Shown here piece after piece: positions 16,884-26,645 of a stretch of DNA of 64,000 bases. The notes beneath the pieces were generated by a model. It was not told where the DNA came from and did not search any database. It worked only from the letters and a program-made list of their open reading frames with translations. This stretch comes from Caloramator quimbayensis (GTDB taxonomy: Bacteria; Bacillota; Clostridia; Clostridiales; Caloramatoraceae), in NCBI RefSeq assembly GCF_900167605.1, contig NZ_FUYH01000004.1, positions 62,001-126,000 of the forward strand, in the 5' to 3' direction. Within the stretch, counting starts at the first letter, position 1; every line of letters starts with the position of its first letter. Made by a program: the position numbers and the translations under genes.

Positions 16884-19100
16884 GTGAAAAAAAGATTAGT
16901 TTTACCGCTTGTAATTGTCCTTTTAATTTCTTCGTTTAATGTTTATAATAATGCATTCGGATTAAGTAAAAATTGTTCCGTAAGAGTGCTGCCTTCCATA
17001 AAAAATGCACCCTTTAATAAAGAGCTAATTGTAATGTTTGACTATCCATTGGATGAAAAAACAGTTGGAAGCAATGTATATGTTTTAAATTATAAAAATT
17101 CTAAGGTTCCAATAAATATATCATTAACGGATGATAAGAAGTCTATAAAAGTTTCTCCGGTTTCAGGTTATGAGTTTGGCAAAACCTATACTCTTTTTAT
17201 TTCAAACAAGGTTAGATACAAAAATGGAAAGTACACTAATACTATGGTGAAGAGGCAGTTTACAATATCACAGGATTTAGAGTCAAAAGAGCTTCCAATA
17301 GTTAAGTCTAATGAAGAACTTTTAAGTCTTTTATCTAATACTCAAAAATACTTTGATGGAATATATTATTTGAAGAAATCTGATATGAATACACAAGATA
17401 GCAGTGCTTCTTTGGAGGTTTCATCTTCAAACAATGATTACTCAAAAACAAATGTACAGGTTGAAGGTGTAGATGAAGGGGATATAATAAAAACAGATGG
17501 CAATTTTATATATGAGGCTTCAAACAACAAAGTTTATATTGTAAAGGCATATCCTGCAATTGATATGAGCGTAGAAAGCGTAATATCTTTTGATGAAAAG
17601 TATTCTCCAATGGAGGTTTATATTGACGGGAATTATCTAACGATTATAGGTACATCATATATAGATGCTCCGGTTTTAAAAGACAATACAAAGTTTATTA
17701 TGCCTCCACGCTATATTAACAATTCAACTGTTAAAACCTTTGTATATAATATAGCTGATAGAAAAAATCCGAAACTTGAAAGAGAATATGAAATCGAAGG
17801 CAGTATTGTTTCAACAAGAAAAATTGGTAATATTGTGTATGTTATTTCTAATAAATATCAGTACTATTACGATATACAGAATGATTATCCTATTACTCCT
17901 TTATATAAAGACAGTGCAATAGATGGCAAATATAAAAATATGGAATTAAACAAAGTAAGATACTTTCCTGAATTTATAAAGCCAAGCTTTTTAAATATAT
18001 CAGGGATTGATATTAAAGACTCTAAAAAGCCTGTACAGATATCAAGCTACCTTGGTGCAGGTCAGGAAGTATATTCATCAAACAATAATCTATATATTGC
18101 TGTTTCACATTATAAAACTTTAAAAGACAATAAAGAATCTATAATGCAATCAGATACTGTAAATACAATATTTTATAAATTTGGCTTTAAAGAAGGAAAG
18201 GCAGTTTTTATTTCAAAGGCAGAGGTTCCCGGAACAGTATTGAATCAATTTTCTATGGATGAGTATAATGGCTTTTTTAGAGCTGCTACAACATCGGGGC
18301 AGATTTGGAGGGGTGATGAAAATACTTCAAAGAGCAATGTCTATGTTTTTGATGATATGATGAATTTAAAGGGCAAGATAGAAGGAATAGCACCAAAGGA
18401 AAAGATATATTCTGTAAGGTTTATGGGAGATAGAGCCTATGTTGTGACCTTTAGAAATGTTGATCCTTTATTTGTAATAGACTTAAAAAATCCTGTAAAA
18501 CCTAATATACTTGGTGAACTTAAAATTTCGGGATACAGCAATTATATCCATCCCTACGATGAAAATAATATAATAGGATTTGGAATGGAAACCACAGAAA
18601 TAGAACATAAGGATGAAAAGGGCAATATTATTGGAACCTCTGTAATAAACTTAGGTATGAAGATGGCTGTATTTGATGTTTCTGATGTTAAAAATCCTAA
18701 AGCTGTTTTTATTCAAAAGATAGGGGATAGGGGAACTTACTCTCAGTTATTATATGACCATAAAGCTTTGCTTTTTTCAAAGGAAAAAGGTATTATAGCT
18801 TTTCCTGTTACTTTAATGGAAACAAAAGAGGGCAGTGAAGTATCATCCTATGGGAAATTCAGTTTTCAAGGAGCTTATGTATACGATTTTAATTTATCAA
18901 ATGGGTTTAAGCTAAAAGGAAAGATAACACATTTAAACGATGAAGATTATTTAAAGGCAGGGGATTATTGGTATAACAGCAGTAAGAATATAAACAGAAT
19001 TTTGTATATAGGAAATAATCTATACACTATTTCAGAATCAATGATAAAGGTAAATAATCTTTCAGACCTTAAAGAAATAAAATCCTTAGATATTAAATAG
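16884..19100 (+). CDS. secreted beta-propeller protein with N-terminal Ig-like domain
   Basis: Predicted exported protein of 738 residues. Residues 1-26 form a signal peptide (KKRLVLPLVIVLLISSFNV). Next is an SbsA/bacterial Ig-like domain (about 35-128, with FDYPLDEKTVGSNVYVLN). A long beta-propeller domain opens with the family signature VEGVDEGDIIKTDGNFIYEA and extends to the end. Repeated strand patterns such as RKIGNIVYVIS and FMGDRAYVVTF fit propeller blades. The family is often described as a secreted beta-propeller protein of unknown role; surface binding or a protease-associated function is possible. The start codon is GTG at 16884, after AAGAAGGGAT. A terminator overlaps the stop codon. 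Confidence 0.8.
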   Translation: MKKRLVLPLVIVLLISSFNVYNNAFGLSKNCSVRVLPSIKNAPFNKELIVMFDYPLDEKTVGSNVYVLNYKNSKVPINISLTDDKKSIKVSPVSGYEFGKTYTLFISNKVRYKNGKYTNTMVKRQFTISQDLESKELPIVKSNEELLSLLSNTQKYFDGIYYLKKSDMNTQDSSASLEVSSSNNDYSKTNVQVEGVDEGDIIKTDGNFIYEASNNKVYIVKAYPAIDMSVESVISFDEKYSPMEVYIDGNYLTIIGTSYIDAPVLKDNTKFIMPPRYINNSTVKTFVYNIADRKNPKLEREYEIEGSIVSTRKIGNIVYVISNKYQYYYDIQNDYPITPLYKDSAIDGKYKNMELNKVRYFPEFIKPSFLNISGIDIKDSKKPVQISSYLGAGQEVYSSNNNLYIAVSHYKTLKDNKESIMQSDTVNTIFYKFGFKEGKAVFISKAEVPGTVLNQFSMDEYNGFFRAATTSGQIWRGDENTSKSNVYVFDDMMNLKGKIEGIAPKEKIYSVRFMGDRAYVVTFRNVDPLFVIDLKNPVKPNILGELKISGYSNYIHPYDENNIIGFGMETTEIEHKDEKGNIIGTSVINLGMKMAVFDVSDVKNPKAVFIQKIGDRGTYSQLLYDHKALLFSKEKGIIAFPVTLMETKEGSEVSSYGKFSFQGAYVYDFNLSNGFKLKGKITHLNDEDYLKAGDYWYNSSKNINRILYIGNNLYTISESMIKVNNLSDLKEIKSLDIK

Positions 19101-19128
19101 CTGCATGATTTCATGCAGCTGTTTTTAT
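19099..19128 (+). terminator. terminator of the beta-propeller gene
   Basis: AGCTGCATGA and TCATGCAGCT form a perfect ten-base-pair stem that includes part of the stop codon, followed by GTTTTTATC. Confidence 0.9.
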
Positions 19129-19164
19129 CTCTTTTTCTATTCAAACAGCATACTTTTTAAATAA

Positions 19165-19176
19165 ACTTTATAAAGT
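19165..19176. promoter_or_regulatory. palindrome before xylA, possible operator
   Basis: ACTTTATAAAGT is a perfect 12-base palindrome ending three bases before the -35 box of xylA. A ROK repressor is encoded downstream, but such AT-rich palindromes are common by chance here. Confidence 0.3.
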
Positions 19177-19179
19177 ACA

Positions 19180-19208
19180 TTGAAAAAGAATTTTATAAAT
19201 GATATAAT
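19180..19208 (+). promoter_or_regulatory. sigma-A promoter of xylA
   Basis: TTGAAA at 19180-19185, a 17-base spacer and TATAAT at 19203-19208 give a near-consensus vegetative promoter. It lies about 33 bases before the xylA ATG, which follows AAGGGGGAA. Confidence 0.75.
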
Positions 19209-19241
19209 TTAAGTAAATTTAAAACAAGGGGGAATAATTTT

Positions 19242-20558
19242 ATGGAAGAATTTTTTAAAGGAATACCTAAGATAAAATATGAAGGTAAGGATTCTAAAAA
19301 TCCTTTAGCTTTTAAGTATTACAACCCTGATGAAAAAGTTGGCAATAAGACTATGAAAGAGCATCTAAGGTTTTCAATAGCATTCTGGCATACATTTACA
19401 GGAACTGGTATTGATCCCTTTGGAATGGCTACAATGGAAAGAGAATGGAATAAATATTCAGGAATGGATCTTGCAAAGGCGAGAATAGATGCGGCCTTTG
19501 AATTTGCAGATAAGCTTGGAGCAGAATATTTTTGTTTCCATGACAGAGATATTGCACCTGAAGGGGACAATCTAAAAGAAACAAATAAAAACCTCGATGT
19601 TATAGTTTCATATATTAAAGAAAGGATGAAGGACAGCAATTTAAAACTTTTGTGGGGTACTGCAAATCTTTTCAGCAACCCAAGATTTGTTCATGGAGCT
19701 GCCACTTCCTGCAATGCAGAGGTTTTTGCCTATGCTGGAGCACAGGTTAAAAAGGCTCTCGAGGTTACAAAGGAGCTTGGCGGCGAAAACTATGTGTTCT
19801 GGGGCGGACGTGAAGGATATGAAACCCTTTTAAATACTAATATGGAACTCGAACTTGATAATCTTGCAAGGCTCTTGAGCATGGCAGTTGATTATGCAAA
19901 GGAAATAGGTTTTGATGGGCAGTTCTTAATAGAACCAAAACCAAAGGAACCAACAAAGCATCAATATGATTTTGATGTTGCAACTGTTTATGGTTTCCTT
20001 AAAAAATATGGACTTGAAAAATATTTTAAGTGCAATATAGAGGCAAACCATGCTACTCTCGCAGGCCATTCCTTCCAGCATGAGCTTTATACTGCAAGAA
20101 TAAACGATATGCTCGGAAGTGTAGATGCTAATCAGGGAGATTTATTCCTTGGATGGGATACTGACCAGTTCCCAACAGATATATATGTAACAACTCTATC
20201 TATGTATGAGATATTGAAAAATGGAGGACTACATAGAGGAGGACTTAACTTTGACTCGAAGGTAAGACGAGGTTCCTTCGAACCATCTGATTTATTCTAT
20301 AGCCATGTTGCAGGTATGGATGCCTTTGCAAGAGGACTTAAAGTTGCACATAAGCTTCTTGAGGATAAGGTATTAGAAAATGTTATAGAGGAAAGATATA
20401 AAAGCTTTAATGAAGGCATTGGAAAGATGATAGTAGAAGGCAAGGTTGGACTCAAGGAACTTGAAGATTATGCTTTAAATATGAAACCAATAAAGAACGT
20501 TTCTGGAAGACAGGAAATGCTTGAAAGTATATTAAATCAGTATATAATAGAAGCATAA
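19242..20558 (+). CDS. xylA: xylose isomerase
   Basis: Interconverts D-xylose and D-xylulose (also glucose/fructose) in a metal-dependent TIM barrel. The 438-residue length is the class II type found in Firmicutes and Thermotoga. Visible motifs are [11 protein letters not shown] with the catalytic His-Asp, [32 protein letters not shown] with metal-binding Glu231, [17 protein letters not shown], and GWDTDQFP. It starts the xylA - ROK repressor - xylB locus. A good promoter precedes it, and a long hairpin without U-tract separates it from the repressor gene. Confidence 0.97.
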   Translation: MEEFFKGIPKIKYEGKDSKNPLAFKYYNPDEKVGNKTMKEHLRFSIAFWHTFTGTGIDPFGMATMEREWNKYSGMDLAKARIDAAFEFADKLGAEYFCFHDRDIAPEGDNLKETNKNLDVIVSYIKERMKDSNLKLLWGTANLFSNPRFVHGAATSCNAEVFAYAGAQVKKALEVTKELGGENYVFWGGREGYETLLNTNMELELDNLARLLSMAVDYAKEIGFDGQFLIEPKPKEPTKHQYDFDVATVYGFLKKYGLEKYFKCNIEANHATLAGHSFQHELYTARINDMLGSVDANQGDLFLGWDTDQFPTDIYVTTLSMYEILKNGGLHRGGLNFDSKVRRGSFEPSDLFYSHVAGMDAFARGLKVAHKLLEDKVLENVIEERYKSFNEGIGKMIVEGKVGLKELEDYALNMKPIKNVSGRQEMLESILNQYIIEA

Positions 20559-20576
20559 TATGGTAAAATAATGATA

Positions 20577-20631
20577 AAACGCCATGATAAAATTGTAAAC
20601 TCAAAGCATTTTACAACTTATCATGGCGTTT
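20577..20631. repeat. long hairpin between xylA and the ROK repressor gene
   Basis: AAACGCCATGATAA at 20577-20590 pairs perfectly with TTATCATGGCGTTT at 20618-20631. An inner TTGTAA/TTACAA pair (20593-20598, 20611-20616) extends the stem. No U-tract follows, so it is not a standard terminator. It may limit read-through, protect the xylA message or act as an operator. Confidence 0.7.
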
Positions 20632-20656
20632 ACAAAATAGTATAAGTGGTGAAAGT

Positions 20657-21832
20657 ATGATAAAACTTCAAAATGTCGATCATGAAACAATAAGAGAATC
20701 AAACAGGAAAAGCATATTAAATCTTTTGTATAGGGAAAAGCAGCTTACAAAACAGGATATATCTCGGGAAACGAAAATCAGCATTCCAACTGTTGGAAGC
20801 GTAATAAATGAATTGATTGAGGAAGGAATAGTCATTGAGGCAGGGGTTGCAGGTTCAACAGGAGGAAGAAAACCTGTAATCGTAAGGTTTGTTGAAGATT
20901 CAAGATATTCCTTTGGTGTTGAAATAAGGCCTGATAATATAAGGATTATTTTAACGAACCTTATTTCAGATATAAAATATAGCGAAAGTATGCCTATAGA
21001 TGATATATCTGAATTTGACAGCATAATCCATAATGTAAATAAAATAATAAATAGAATAATTGAAGATTTTAAAATAGAAAAAAATAAAATAACAGGATTA
21101 GGATTTTCTCTTCCTGGAATAGTAGATGACGAAAATTTAATTTTAAAAGTTGCTCCTAACATGGAATTATGCGATATTGATTTTAAAAAATATAAGGATA
21201 TTTTTAAGATGCCTATATATATAGAAAATGAAGCTAATCTTGCAGCCTATGCGGAGCTTAATATAGGGATAGCAAAAAAGATGAGAAACCTGATTTATGT
21301 TTCTATAACAGAAGGAATCGGAACGGGCATTGTAATTCAGGATTATTTATATAAGGGTAAGAACAAAATAGCAGGAGAATTTGGGCATATGACCATAGTA
21401 AAGGACGGTAAAAGGTGCAACTGCGGGAGATACGGCTGTTTTGAACAATATGCCTCTGTTAAGGCTTTGATTGAGTTATATAAAAGTTATAGCAATAAGA
21501 AAATAAATATTAAAGACTTTAATTTGCTTTTGAAGAATAATGATGAATTAGCAATTAAAATTTTTGATGAATATACTGACTATCTTGCCAGCGGCCTTCA
21601 AAATATGATAATGATTTTGGATCCTCACTATATAATAATTGGCGGGGATGTTGTGGAATTTGAAGATGTACTAATAGATTCTTTGATTAAGAAGGTTTTT
21701 CAAAAAAATAATTTTTATAATGAAAATAGTACAAAGATATTTTTATCGAGGCTTAAAGAAAACGCTTCAATTTTGGGGGCATCTTTGCTGCCCTTTGAAA
21801 ATTTATTTAATATAAACAAAAAAATAATATAA
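20657..21832 (+). CDS. xylR: ROK-family transcriptional repressor, XylR type
   Basis: A 391-residue regulator with an N-terminal winged helix-turn-helix (about 15-70, LTKQDISRETKISIPTVGSVINELI) and a C-terminal ROK sugar-kinase-like domain. The ROK zinc motif is seen in CNCGRYGCFEQY, and GEFGHMT is the sugar-binding segment. In Firmicutes, XylR of this type represses xylose genes until xylose binds. Its position between xylA and xylB supports that assignment, although the sugar specificity cannot be read directly. The start follows AGTGGTGAAAG. It is separated from xylB by 11 bases. Confidence 0.85.
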   Translation: MIKLQNVDHETIRESNRKSILNLLYREKQLTKQDISRETKISIPTVGSVINELIEEGIVIEAGVAGSTGGRKPVIVRFVEDSRYSFGVEIRPDNIRIILTNLISDIKYSESMPIDDISEFDSIIHNVNKIINRIIEDFKIEKNKITGLGFSLPGIVDDENLILKVAPNMELCDIDFKKYKDIFKMPIYIENEANLAAYAELNIGIAKKMRNLIYVSITEGIGTGIVIQDYLYKGKNKIAGEFGHMTIVKDGKRCNCGRYGCFEQYASVKALIELYKSYSNKKINIKDFNLLLKNNDELAIKIFDEYTDYLASGLQNMIMILDPHYIIIGGDVVEFEDVLIDSLIKKVFQKNNFYNENSTKIFLSRLKENASILGASLLPFENLFNINKKII

Positions 21833-21843
21833 GGGGGATTATT

Positions 21844-23376
21844 ATGCAATATCTTCTTGGTATTGATATAGGAACGTCTGGTACTAAAACTGTTTTGTTT
21901 GATATAGATGGCAATACTATTAGCAGTGCAACCTACGAATATCCGCTTTATCAGCCCCATGCAGGATGGGCAGAGCAAAACGCAGAGGATTGGTGGGAAG
22001 CAGTTGTTAAATCTATTAGAGAAGTTTTAAGAAAAAGCAGCGTAAACTCTGAGGATGTTAAAGGTGTTGGATTATCAGGGCAGATGCACGGTCTTGTAAT
22101 GCTTGATAAAGATTATAAAGTGTTAAGGCCGTCTATTATATGGTGCGATCAGAGGACAAGCAATGAATGTGTTGAAATCACAAATAAAGTTGGAGAAAAA
22201 AGACTGATTGAAATCACTGCAAACCCAGCACTAACTGGTTTTACGGCTTCAAAGATAATGTGGGTTAAAAATAATGAACCCCATATTTATGAGAAGATTT
22301 ATAAGATACTTTTACCTAAGGACTATATAAGATTTATGCTGACTGGAGAATTTGCAACTGAGGTTTCAGATGCAAGCGGTATGCAGCTTTTAGATGTTCC
22401 AAACCGCAGGTGGAGCGATGAGGTTTTGGAGAAACTTGATATAGACAAAGATTTTCTTGCAAAGGTATATGAGTCGGTAGAAGTTACAGGAAAGATAAAT
22501 AAAAAGGCAGCAGAACTTACGGGGCTTAAGGAAGGAACAATAGTTGTAGGCGGAGCTGGGGACCAGGCTGCTGGGGCTGTGGGAAATGGTATTGTAAAGA
22601 AAGGTATAATTTCATCAACTATTGGAACCTCAGGGGTTGTTTTTGCATATACAGATAAAGTAACTATTGACCCTAAGGGAAGAGTTCATACCTTCTGTCA
22701 TGCAGTACCTAATACATGGCATGTTATGGGCGTAACTCAGGGAGCAGGATTATCTTTAAAGTGGTTCAGGGATAATTTCTGTAGCGATGAAAAAGAAGTT
22801 GCATCTCTTACGGATGTTGATGTATATGAGATTTTAACAAAAGAAGCAGAAAAATCTACAGTAGGATGTGAAGGGCTAATATATCTTCCTTATCTTATGG
22901 GTGAGAGAACTCCTCATCTTGATCCATATGCACGTGGAGTATTCTTTGGACTTTCAGCAAAACATACAAAGAGAGATATGCTGAGAGCGGTTATGGAGGG
23001 AGTATCCTACAGCCTTAAGGATTGTATGGAGATAATAAAGGATATGGGAATTGAAGCACTTGAGGTTAGAGCATCTGGAGGAGGAGGCAGAAGTCCTTTA
23101 TGGAGGCAGATGCAGGCGGATATGTATAATACAGATGTTGTAACTATAAACTCATCTGAGAGACCGGCTCTTGGAGTTGCTATACTTGCAGGCGTTGGAG
23201 CGGGTATTTACTCGAGTGTCAGCGATGCCTGTGATAATATAATTAAGGTTAGTACAGTTCAAAAGCCGATTGAAAAGAATATAAGCATATATAATTCATA
23301 TTATAATGTATATAAGAATTTATATACATCATTAAAGAAAAATTTTAAAGAACTTGATGAAATAAATAATAGATAA
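21844..23376 (+). CDS. xylB: xylulokinase
   Basis: Phosphorylates D-xylulose to xylulose 5-phosphate for the pentose phosphate route. The 510-residue FGGY-family kinase has the N-terminal ATPase phosphate motif DIGTSGTKTVLFD, the substrate region GLSGQMHGLV, the second phosphate motif GGAGDQAAGAVGNG, and ASGGGGRSPLWRQMQADMY in the C-terminal FGGY domain. GGGGG precedes the ATG. The gene ends the xyl locus and is followed by a clear terminator. No xylose transporter is encoded in the window. Confidence 0.95.
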   Translation: MQYLLGIDIGTSGTKTVLFDIDGNTISSATYEYPLYQPHAGWAEQNAEDWWEAVVKSIREVLRKSSVNSEDVKGVGLSGQMHGLVMLDKDYKVLRPSIIWCDQRTSNECVEITNKVGEKRLIEITANPALTGFTASKIMWVKNNEPHIYEKIYKILLPKDYIRFMLTGEFATEVSDASGMQLLDVPNRRWSDEVLEKLDIDKDFLAKVYESVEVTGKINKKAAELTGLKEGTIVVGGAGDQAAGAVGNGIVKKGIISSTIGTSGVVFAYTDKVTIDPKGRVHTFCHAVPNTWHVMGVTQGAGLSLKWFRDNFCSDEKEVASLTDVDVYEILTKEAEKSTVGCEGLIYLPYLMGERTPHLDPYARGVFFGLSAKHTKRDMLRAVMEGVSYSLKDCMEIIKDMGIEALEVRASGGGGRSPLWRQMQADMYNTDVVTINSSERPALGVAILAGVGAGIYSSVSDACDNIIKVSTVQKPIEKNISIYNSYYNVYKNLYTSLKKNFKELDEINNR

Positions 23377-23382
23377 TAAGAG

Positions 23383-23419
23383 GCTATGCAGTTCATAAAG
23401 AATTGCATAGCTTTTTTTA
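23383..23419 (+). terminator. terminator after xylB
   Basis: GCTATGCA at 23383-23390 pairs with TGCATAGC at 23404-23411, extended by TTC/GAA, and is followed by seven T. Confidence 0.9.
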
Positions 23420-23434
23420 TATTTAATAATAATG

Positions 23435-23463
23435 TTGACAAAAATACTCTGGTATGCTATTGT
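23435..23463 (+). promoter_or_regulatory. promoter of the isc operon
   Basis: TTGACA at 23435-23440, a 17-base spacer and TATTGT at 23458-23463. The start point would be about 40 bases before the iscR ATG. Confidence 0.6.
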
Positions 23464-23497
23464 ATAAATGTAAATCCTACTAAATTACTCTGAAATG
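23445..23497 (+). promoter_or_regulatory. direct repeats around the isc promoter, possible IscR sites
   Basis: TACTCTGGTATG at 23445-23456 and TACTCTGAAATG at 23486-23497 agree at 10 of 12 bases. One lies in the promoter spacer and one in the leader, as expected for autoregulation by the Rrf2 regulator encoded next. The match is not to a site I know precisely. Confidence 0.35.
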
Positions 23498-23508
23498 AGG
23501 GGTATGAA

Positions 23509-23946
23509 ATGAAATTATCGACAAAAGGGAGATATGGGGTTAAAGCTATGTTTGAAGTTGCACTCCGGTATGGGGAAGAACCTGTATCTATAAAAACCAT
23601 ATCAGAGAGGCAAAATATATCTGAATATTATCTGGAACAGCTTTTTGCGCCTCTTAGAAAAGCTGGACTTATAAACAGCATAAGAGGAGCTCAGGGAGGA
23701 TATGTATTATCAAAGCCTCCAGGAGAGATAACTGTTGCGGATATACTTAATGTTCTTGAAGGCCCGATTGAAATTTCAGAATGTATAGATGATGAAGTTA
23801 CCTGTGCAAGAACAGGTTATTGTGCTACAAGGCTTTTGTGGATAAAAATAAGAGACAGTGTAAATCAGGTTATTGAATCGATTACGCTGCAGGATATGAT
23901 AGATGATTACAACGAGATTAAAAATAATTTAAAGAAGGGAGAATAA
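23509..23946 (+). CDS. iscR: Rrf2-family iron-sulfur regulator IscR
   Basis: A 145-residue winged-helix regulator of the Rrf2 family. The N-terminus [19 protein letters not shown] and the [14 protein letters not shown] wing are typical. Three cysteines, Cys92, Cys99 and Cys105, match the cluster-binding trio of IscR, so it probably senses a [2Fe-2S] cluster and reports on cluster supply. It precedes iscS by two bases and almost certainly regulates its own operon. CymR, a related cysteine regulator, lacks this cysteine set, so IscR is the better call. The ATG follows ATGAGGGG. Confidence 0.88.
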   Translation: MKLSTKGRYGVKAMFEVALRYGEEPVSIKTISERQNISEYYLEQLFAPLRKAGLINSIRGAQGGYVLSKPPGEITVADILNVLEGPIEISECIDDEVTCARTGYCATRLLWIKIRDSVNQVIESITLQDMIDDYNEIKNNLKKGE

Positions 23947-23948
23947 CT

Positions 23949-25148
23949 ATGGAGGGCAAGAGATTAGTTTACATGGACCATGCGGCAACTACATACGTAA
24001 AACCTGAAGTTCTTGATGCTATGATGCCGTATTTCACTGAAAATTTCGGTAATCCTTCTTCTATTTATACTTTTTCGAGGAAATCAAAAAGCGCTATAGA
24101 AGAAGCGAGGGAAAAAGTTGCAAAGGCTATTGGTGCAAAGGCCGACGAAATATATTTTACAGGAGGGGGCTCTGAGGCTGATAACTGGGCTCTTAAAGGA
24201 ATAGCTTTTGCAAATAAAGATAAAGGCAACCACATTATAACTACAAAAATAGAGCATCATGCGATACTCCATGCCTGTGAATTTCTTGAAAAGAACGGTT
24301 TTGAGATTACTTATCTTAATGTTGATGAAAACGGAATGATTAGTCTTGATGAACTTGAAAGAGCGATAACAGATAAAACTATTTTAATTTCAATAATGTT
24401 TGCAAATAATGAAATAGGGACTATTGAGCCAATTAAAGAAATAGGAGAAATAGCAAAAAAAAGAAATATATATTTTCATACAGATGCTGTTCAGGCAGTT
24501 GGCAATGTAAAAATTGATGTAAAGGATATGAATATAGATTTGCTCTCTTTAGCTGCTCATAAATTCTATGGACCTAAGGGCGTTGGAGCTTTATATATTA
24601 AAAAGGGAGTTAAAATAGAAAATTTAATTCATGGCGGTGGACAGGAAAGAAAAAGAAGAGCAGGAACCGAGAATATACCAGGAATTGTTGGACTTGGAAA
24701 GGCAATAGAGCTTGCAACAAGTGATATAGATTCTCATAATGAAAGAATAATAAAAATGAGGGATAGGCTCTTGGAAGGAATAATGGAGAAAATACCTCAT
24801 ACTAAGCTCAATGGGCATCCTGAAAAAAGACTGCCGGGGAATATAAATGTAAGCTTTAGATTTATAGAAGGGGAATCGCTGCTTTTGCTTCTTGACCAGA
24901 GCGGAATATGTGCTTCAACTGGAAGTGCATGCTCGTCAGGTTCTCTCGACCCGTCTCATGTACTTTTAGCAATAGGCCTTCCCCATGAAATAGCCCATGG
25001 CTCATTAAGGCTTTCCCTTGGGGATGCAACTAAAGAAGAGGATATAGATTATGTACTTGAAGTTCTGCCTAAAATAGTTCAAAGATTAAGAGATATGTCA
25101 CCATTATATGAAACATTTAAACATAAGGGGGAAACAATAAATGTATAG
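23949..25148 (+). CDS. iscS: cysteine desulfurase (NifS/IscS)
   Basis: PLP-dependent enzyme that takes sulfur from cysteine for iron-sulfur clusters and tRNA thiolation. The 399-residue fold-type I aminotransferase has the PLP-binding Lys205 in [10 protein letters not shown] and the persulfide-forming Cys328 in [16 protein letters not shown]. These are nearly the same positions as in E. coli IscS. The SACSSGS loop length marks group I. The gene overlaps iscU by eight bases, so the scaffold is translated in step. It can supply sulfur both to IscU and to the downstream MnmA. Confidence 0.95.
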   Translation: MEGKRLVYMDHAATTYVKPEVLDAMMPYFTENFGNPSSIYTFSRKSKSAIEEAREKVAKAIGAKADEIYFTGGGSEADNWALKGIAFANKDKGNHIITTKIEHHAILHACEFLEKNGFEITYLNVDENGMISLDELERAITDKTILISIMFANNEIGTIEPIKEIGEIAKKRNIYFHTDAVQAVGNVKIDVKDMNIDLLSLAAHKFYGPKGVGALYIKKGVKIENLIHGGGQERKRRAGTENIPGIVGLGKAIELATSDIDSHNERIIKMRDRLLEGIMEKIPHTKLNGHPEKRLPGNINVSFRFIEGESLLLLLDQSGICASTGSACSSGSLDPSHVLLAIGLPHEIAHGSLRLSLGDATKEEDIDYVLEVLPKIVQRLRDMSPLYETFKHKGETINV

Positions 25149-25557
25149 TGATAAAGTTATGGATCATTTCACAAATCCAAGAAACGTTGGGGAAATAGAA
25201 AATGCCGATGGTGTGGGTGAAGTTGGAAATCCAACCTGCGGAGATATTATGAAAATATATTTAAAAGTTGATAATAATATAATTAAGGATGTTAAATTTA
25301 AAACCTTTGGATGCGGTGCTGCAATTGCATCGAGCAGTATGGCAACAGAGCTTATAAAAGGTAAAACTATAGAAGAAGCATGGAACCTTACTAATAAGGC
25401 TGTTGCAGAGGCTCTCGACGGACTGCCACCGGTTAAAATGCACTGTTCTGTTCTTGCAGAAGAAGCAATCCATAAGGCTATAAATGACTATAGAACAAAA
25501 AATGGTCTTGAACCTTTTGCAGATAAGGAGTATGTTCATGACCATCATCATGAGTAG
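25141..25557 (+). CDS. iscU: iron-sulfur cluster scaffold IscU/NifU N-terminal type
   Basis: A 138-residue scaffold on which clusters are assembled. The three conserved cysteines are in [21 protein letters not shown] and [12 protein letters not shown], and the asparate of GD is present. The C-terminus ends in a His-rich HDHHHE tail that may bind metal. It overlaps iscS by eight bases and is followed by mnmA after eight bases. No HscA, HscB or ferredoxin genes follow, which is the usual minimal clostridial layout. Confidence 0.94.
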   Translation: MYSDKVMDHFTNPRNVGEIENADGVGEVGNPTCGDIMKIYLKVDNNIIKDVKFKTFGCGAAIASSSMATELIKGKTIEEAWNLTNKAVAEALDGLPPVKMHCSVLAEEAIHKAINDYRTKNGLEPFADKEYVHDHHHE

Positions 25558-25565
25558 GTGAACAG

Positions 25566-26645
25566 ATGAAAGAAAAAGTAGTTTTAGGAATGAGCGGCGG
25601 AGTAGACAGCTCCGTTGCTGCGTATCTTCTTTTAAAAGCTGGTTACGATGTTATTGGAATTACTATGCAGGTTTGGCCCTATAACAAGGAGTTTGAAGAA
25701 AGAGAAGGAGGATGCTGCTCTCTATCTGCAGTTAACGATGCAAGAAGGGTTGCAGATGCCCTTTCAATACCCTATTATGTAATGAATTTTAAAGAAGTAT
25801 TTGAAAAAAAGGTAATACAGAATTTTGTGGATGAGTACCTTTTGGGCCGAACGCCAAACCCTTGTATTGCATGCAATAAATATATCAAGTTTGATGAGTT
25901 TTTAAACAAAGCGCATCAATTAGGAGCAGACTATATTGCAACGGGTCACTATGCAAAAATAGAAAAAGACGAAGATAGAAACAGATACCTTCTTATAAGA
26001 TCTAATGATTCTTCAAAGGATCAGACCTATGTTCTTTATAATATGACTCAGAACCAGCTAAAACATACTCTAATGCCCCTCGGAGATTATACAAAGGATA
26101 AGGTTAGGGAAATAGCGCAGGAGATAGGACTATCGGTTGCAAAAAAGCCTGACAGTGAGGAGATATGCTTTATTCCCGATAACGATTATGGGAAGTTTAT
26201 AAAAGAGAGAGTTCCTGAAAAGGTGATACCCGGAAATTTCGTTAATAGAGAAGGAAAGGTGCTTGGAAAACATAAAGGTATTTCAAACTATACTATAGGT
26301 CAAAGAAAAGGACTTGGCATAGCCCTTGGGAAACCTGTATATGTTGTTGATATTATTCCTGAAAGAAATGAAGTAGTACTTGGAGAAGAAGAAGAAATAT
26401 TTAAAAGCAGACTTTACGCAACGGATATAAACCTCATTCCCTTTGATAAGCTTGAAGGAGATATGAGGGTAACTGCAAAAATAAGATATACTGCAAAGGA
26501 AACCCCTGCAACGATTTATCCCCATAAAGAAGGCATCGTTGTTGAGTTTGACAGCCCTGTCAGGGCTATTACTAAGGGACAGTCAGTTGTGTTTTATGAT
26601 AAGGATATCGTCGTTGGCGGCGGTATAATCAATGAAATTCTTTAA
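25566..26645 (+). CDS. mnmA: tRNA-specific 2-thiouridylase MnmA
   Basis: Makes 2-thiouridine at wobble position 34 of Lys, Glu and Gln tRNAs, using ATP and persulfide sulfur. The 359-residue protein has the PP-loop [15 protein letters not shown] (Ser10-Ser15). Its two catalytic cysteines are Cys103 in [12 protein letters not shown] and Cys201 in SEEICFIPD. The C-terminal beta-barrel domains follow. In-line with iscS and iscU, it likely receives sulfur from the upstream desulfurase. The 3' end overlaps the convergent membrane-protein gene by 17 bases, with no terminator between them. Confidence 0.95.
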   Translation: MKEKVVLGMSGGVDSSVAAYLLLKAGYDVIGITMQVWPYNKEFEEREGGCCSLSAVNDARRVADALSIPYYVMNFKEVFEKKVIQNFVDEYLLGRTPNPCIACNKYIKFDEFLNKAHQLGADYIATGHYAKIEKDEDRNRYLLIRSNDSSKDQTYVLYNMTQNQLKHTLMPLGDYTKDKVREIAQEIGLSVAKKPDSEEICFIPDNDYGKFIKERVPEKVIPGNFVNREGKVLGKHKGISNYTIGQRKGLGIALGKPVYVVDIIPERNEVVLGEEEEIFKSRLYATDINLIPFDKLEGDMRVTAKIRYTAKETPATIYPHKEGIVVEFDSPVRAITKGQSVVFYDKDIVVGGGIINEIL

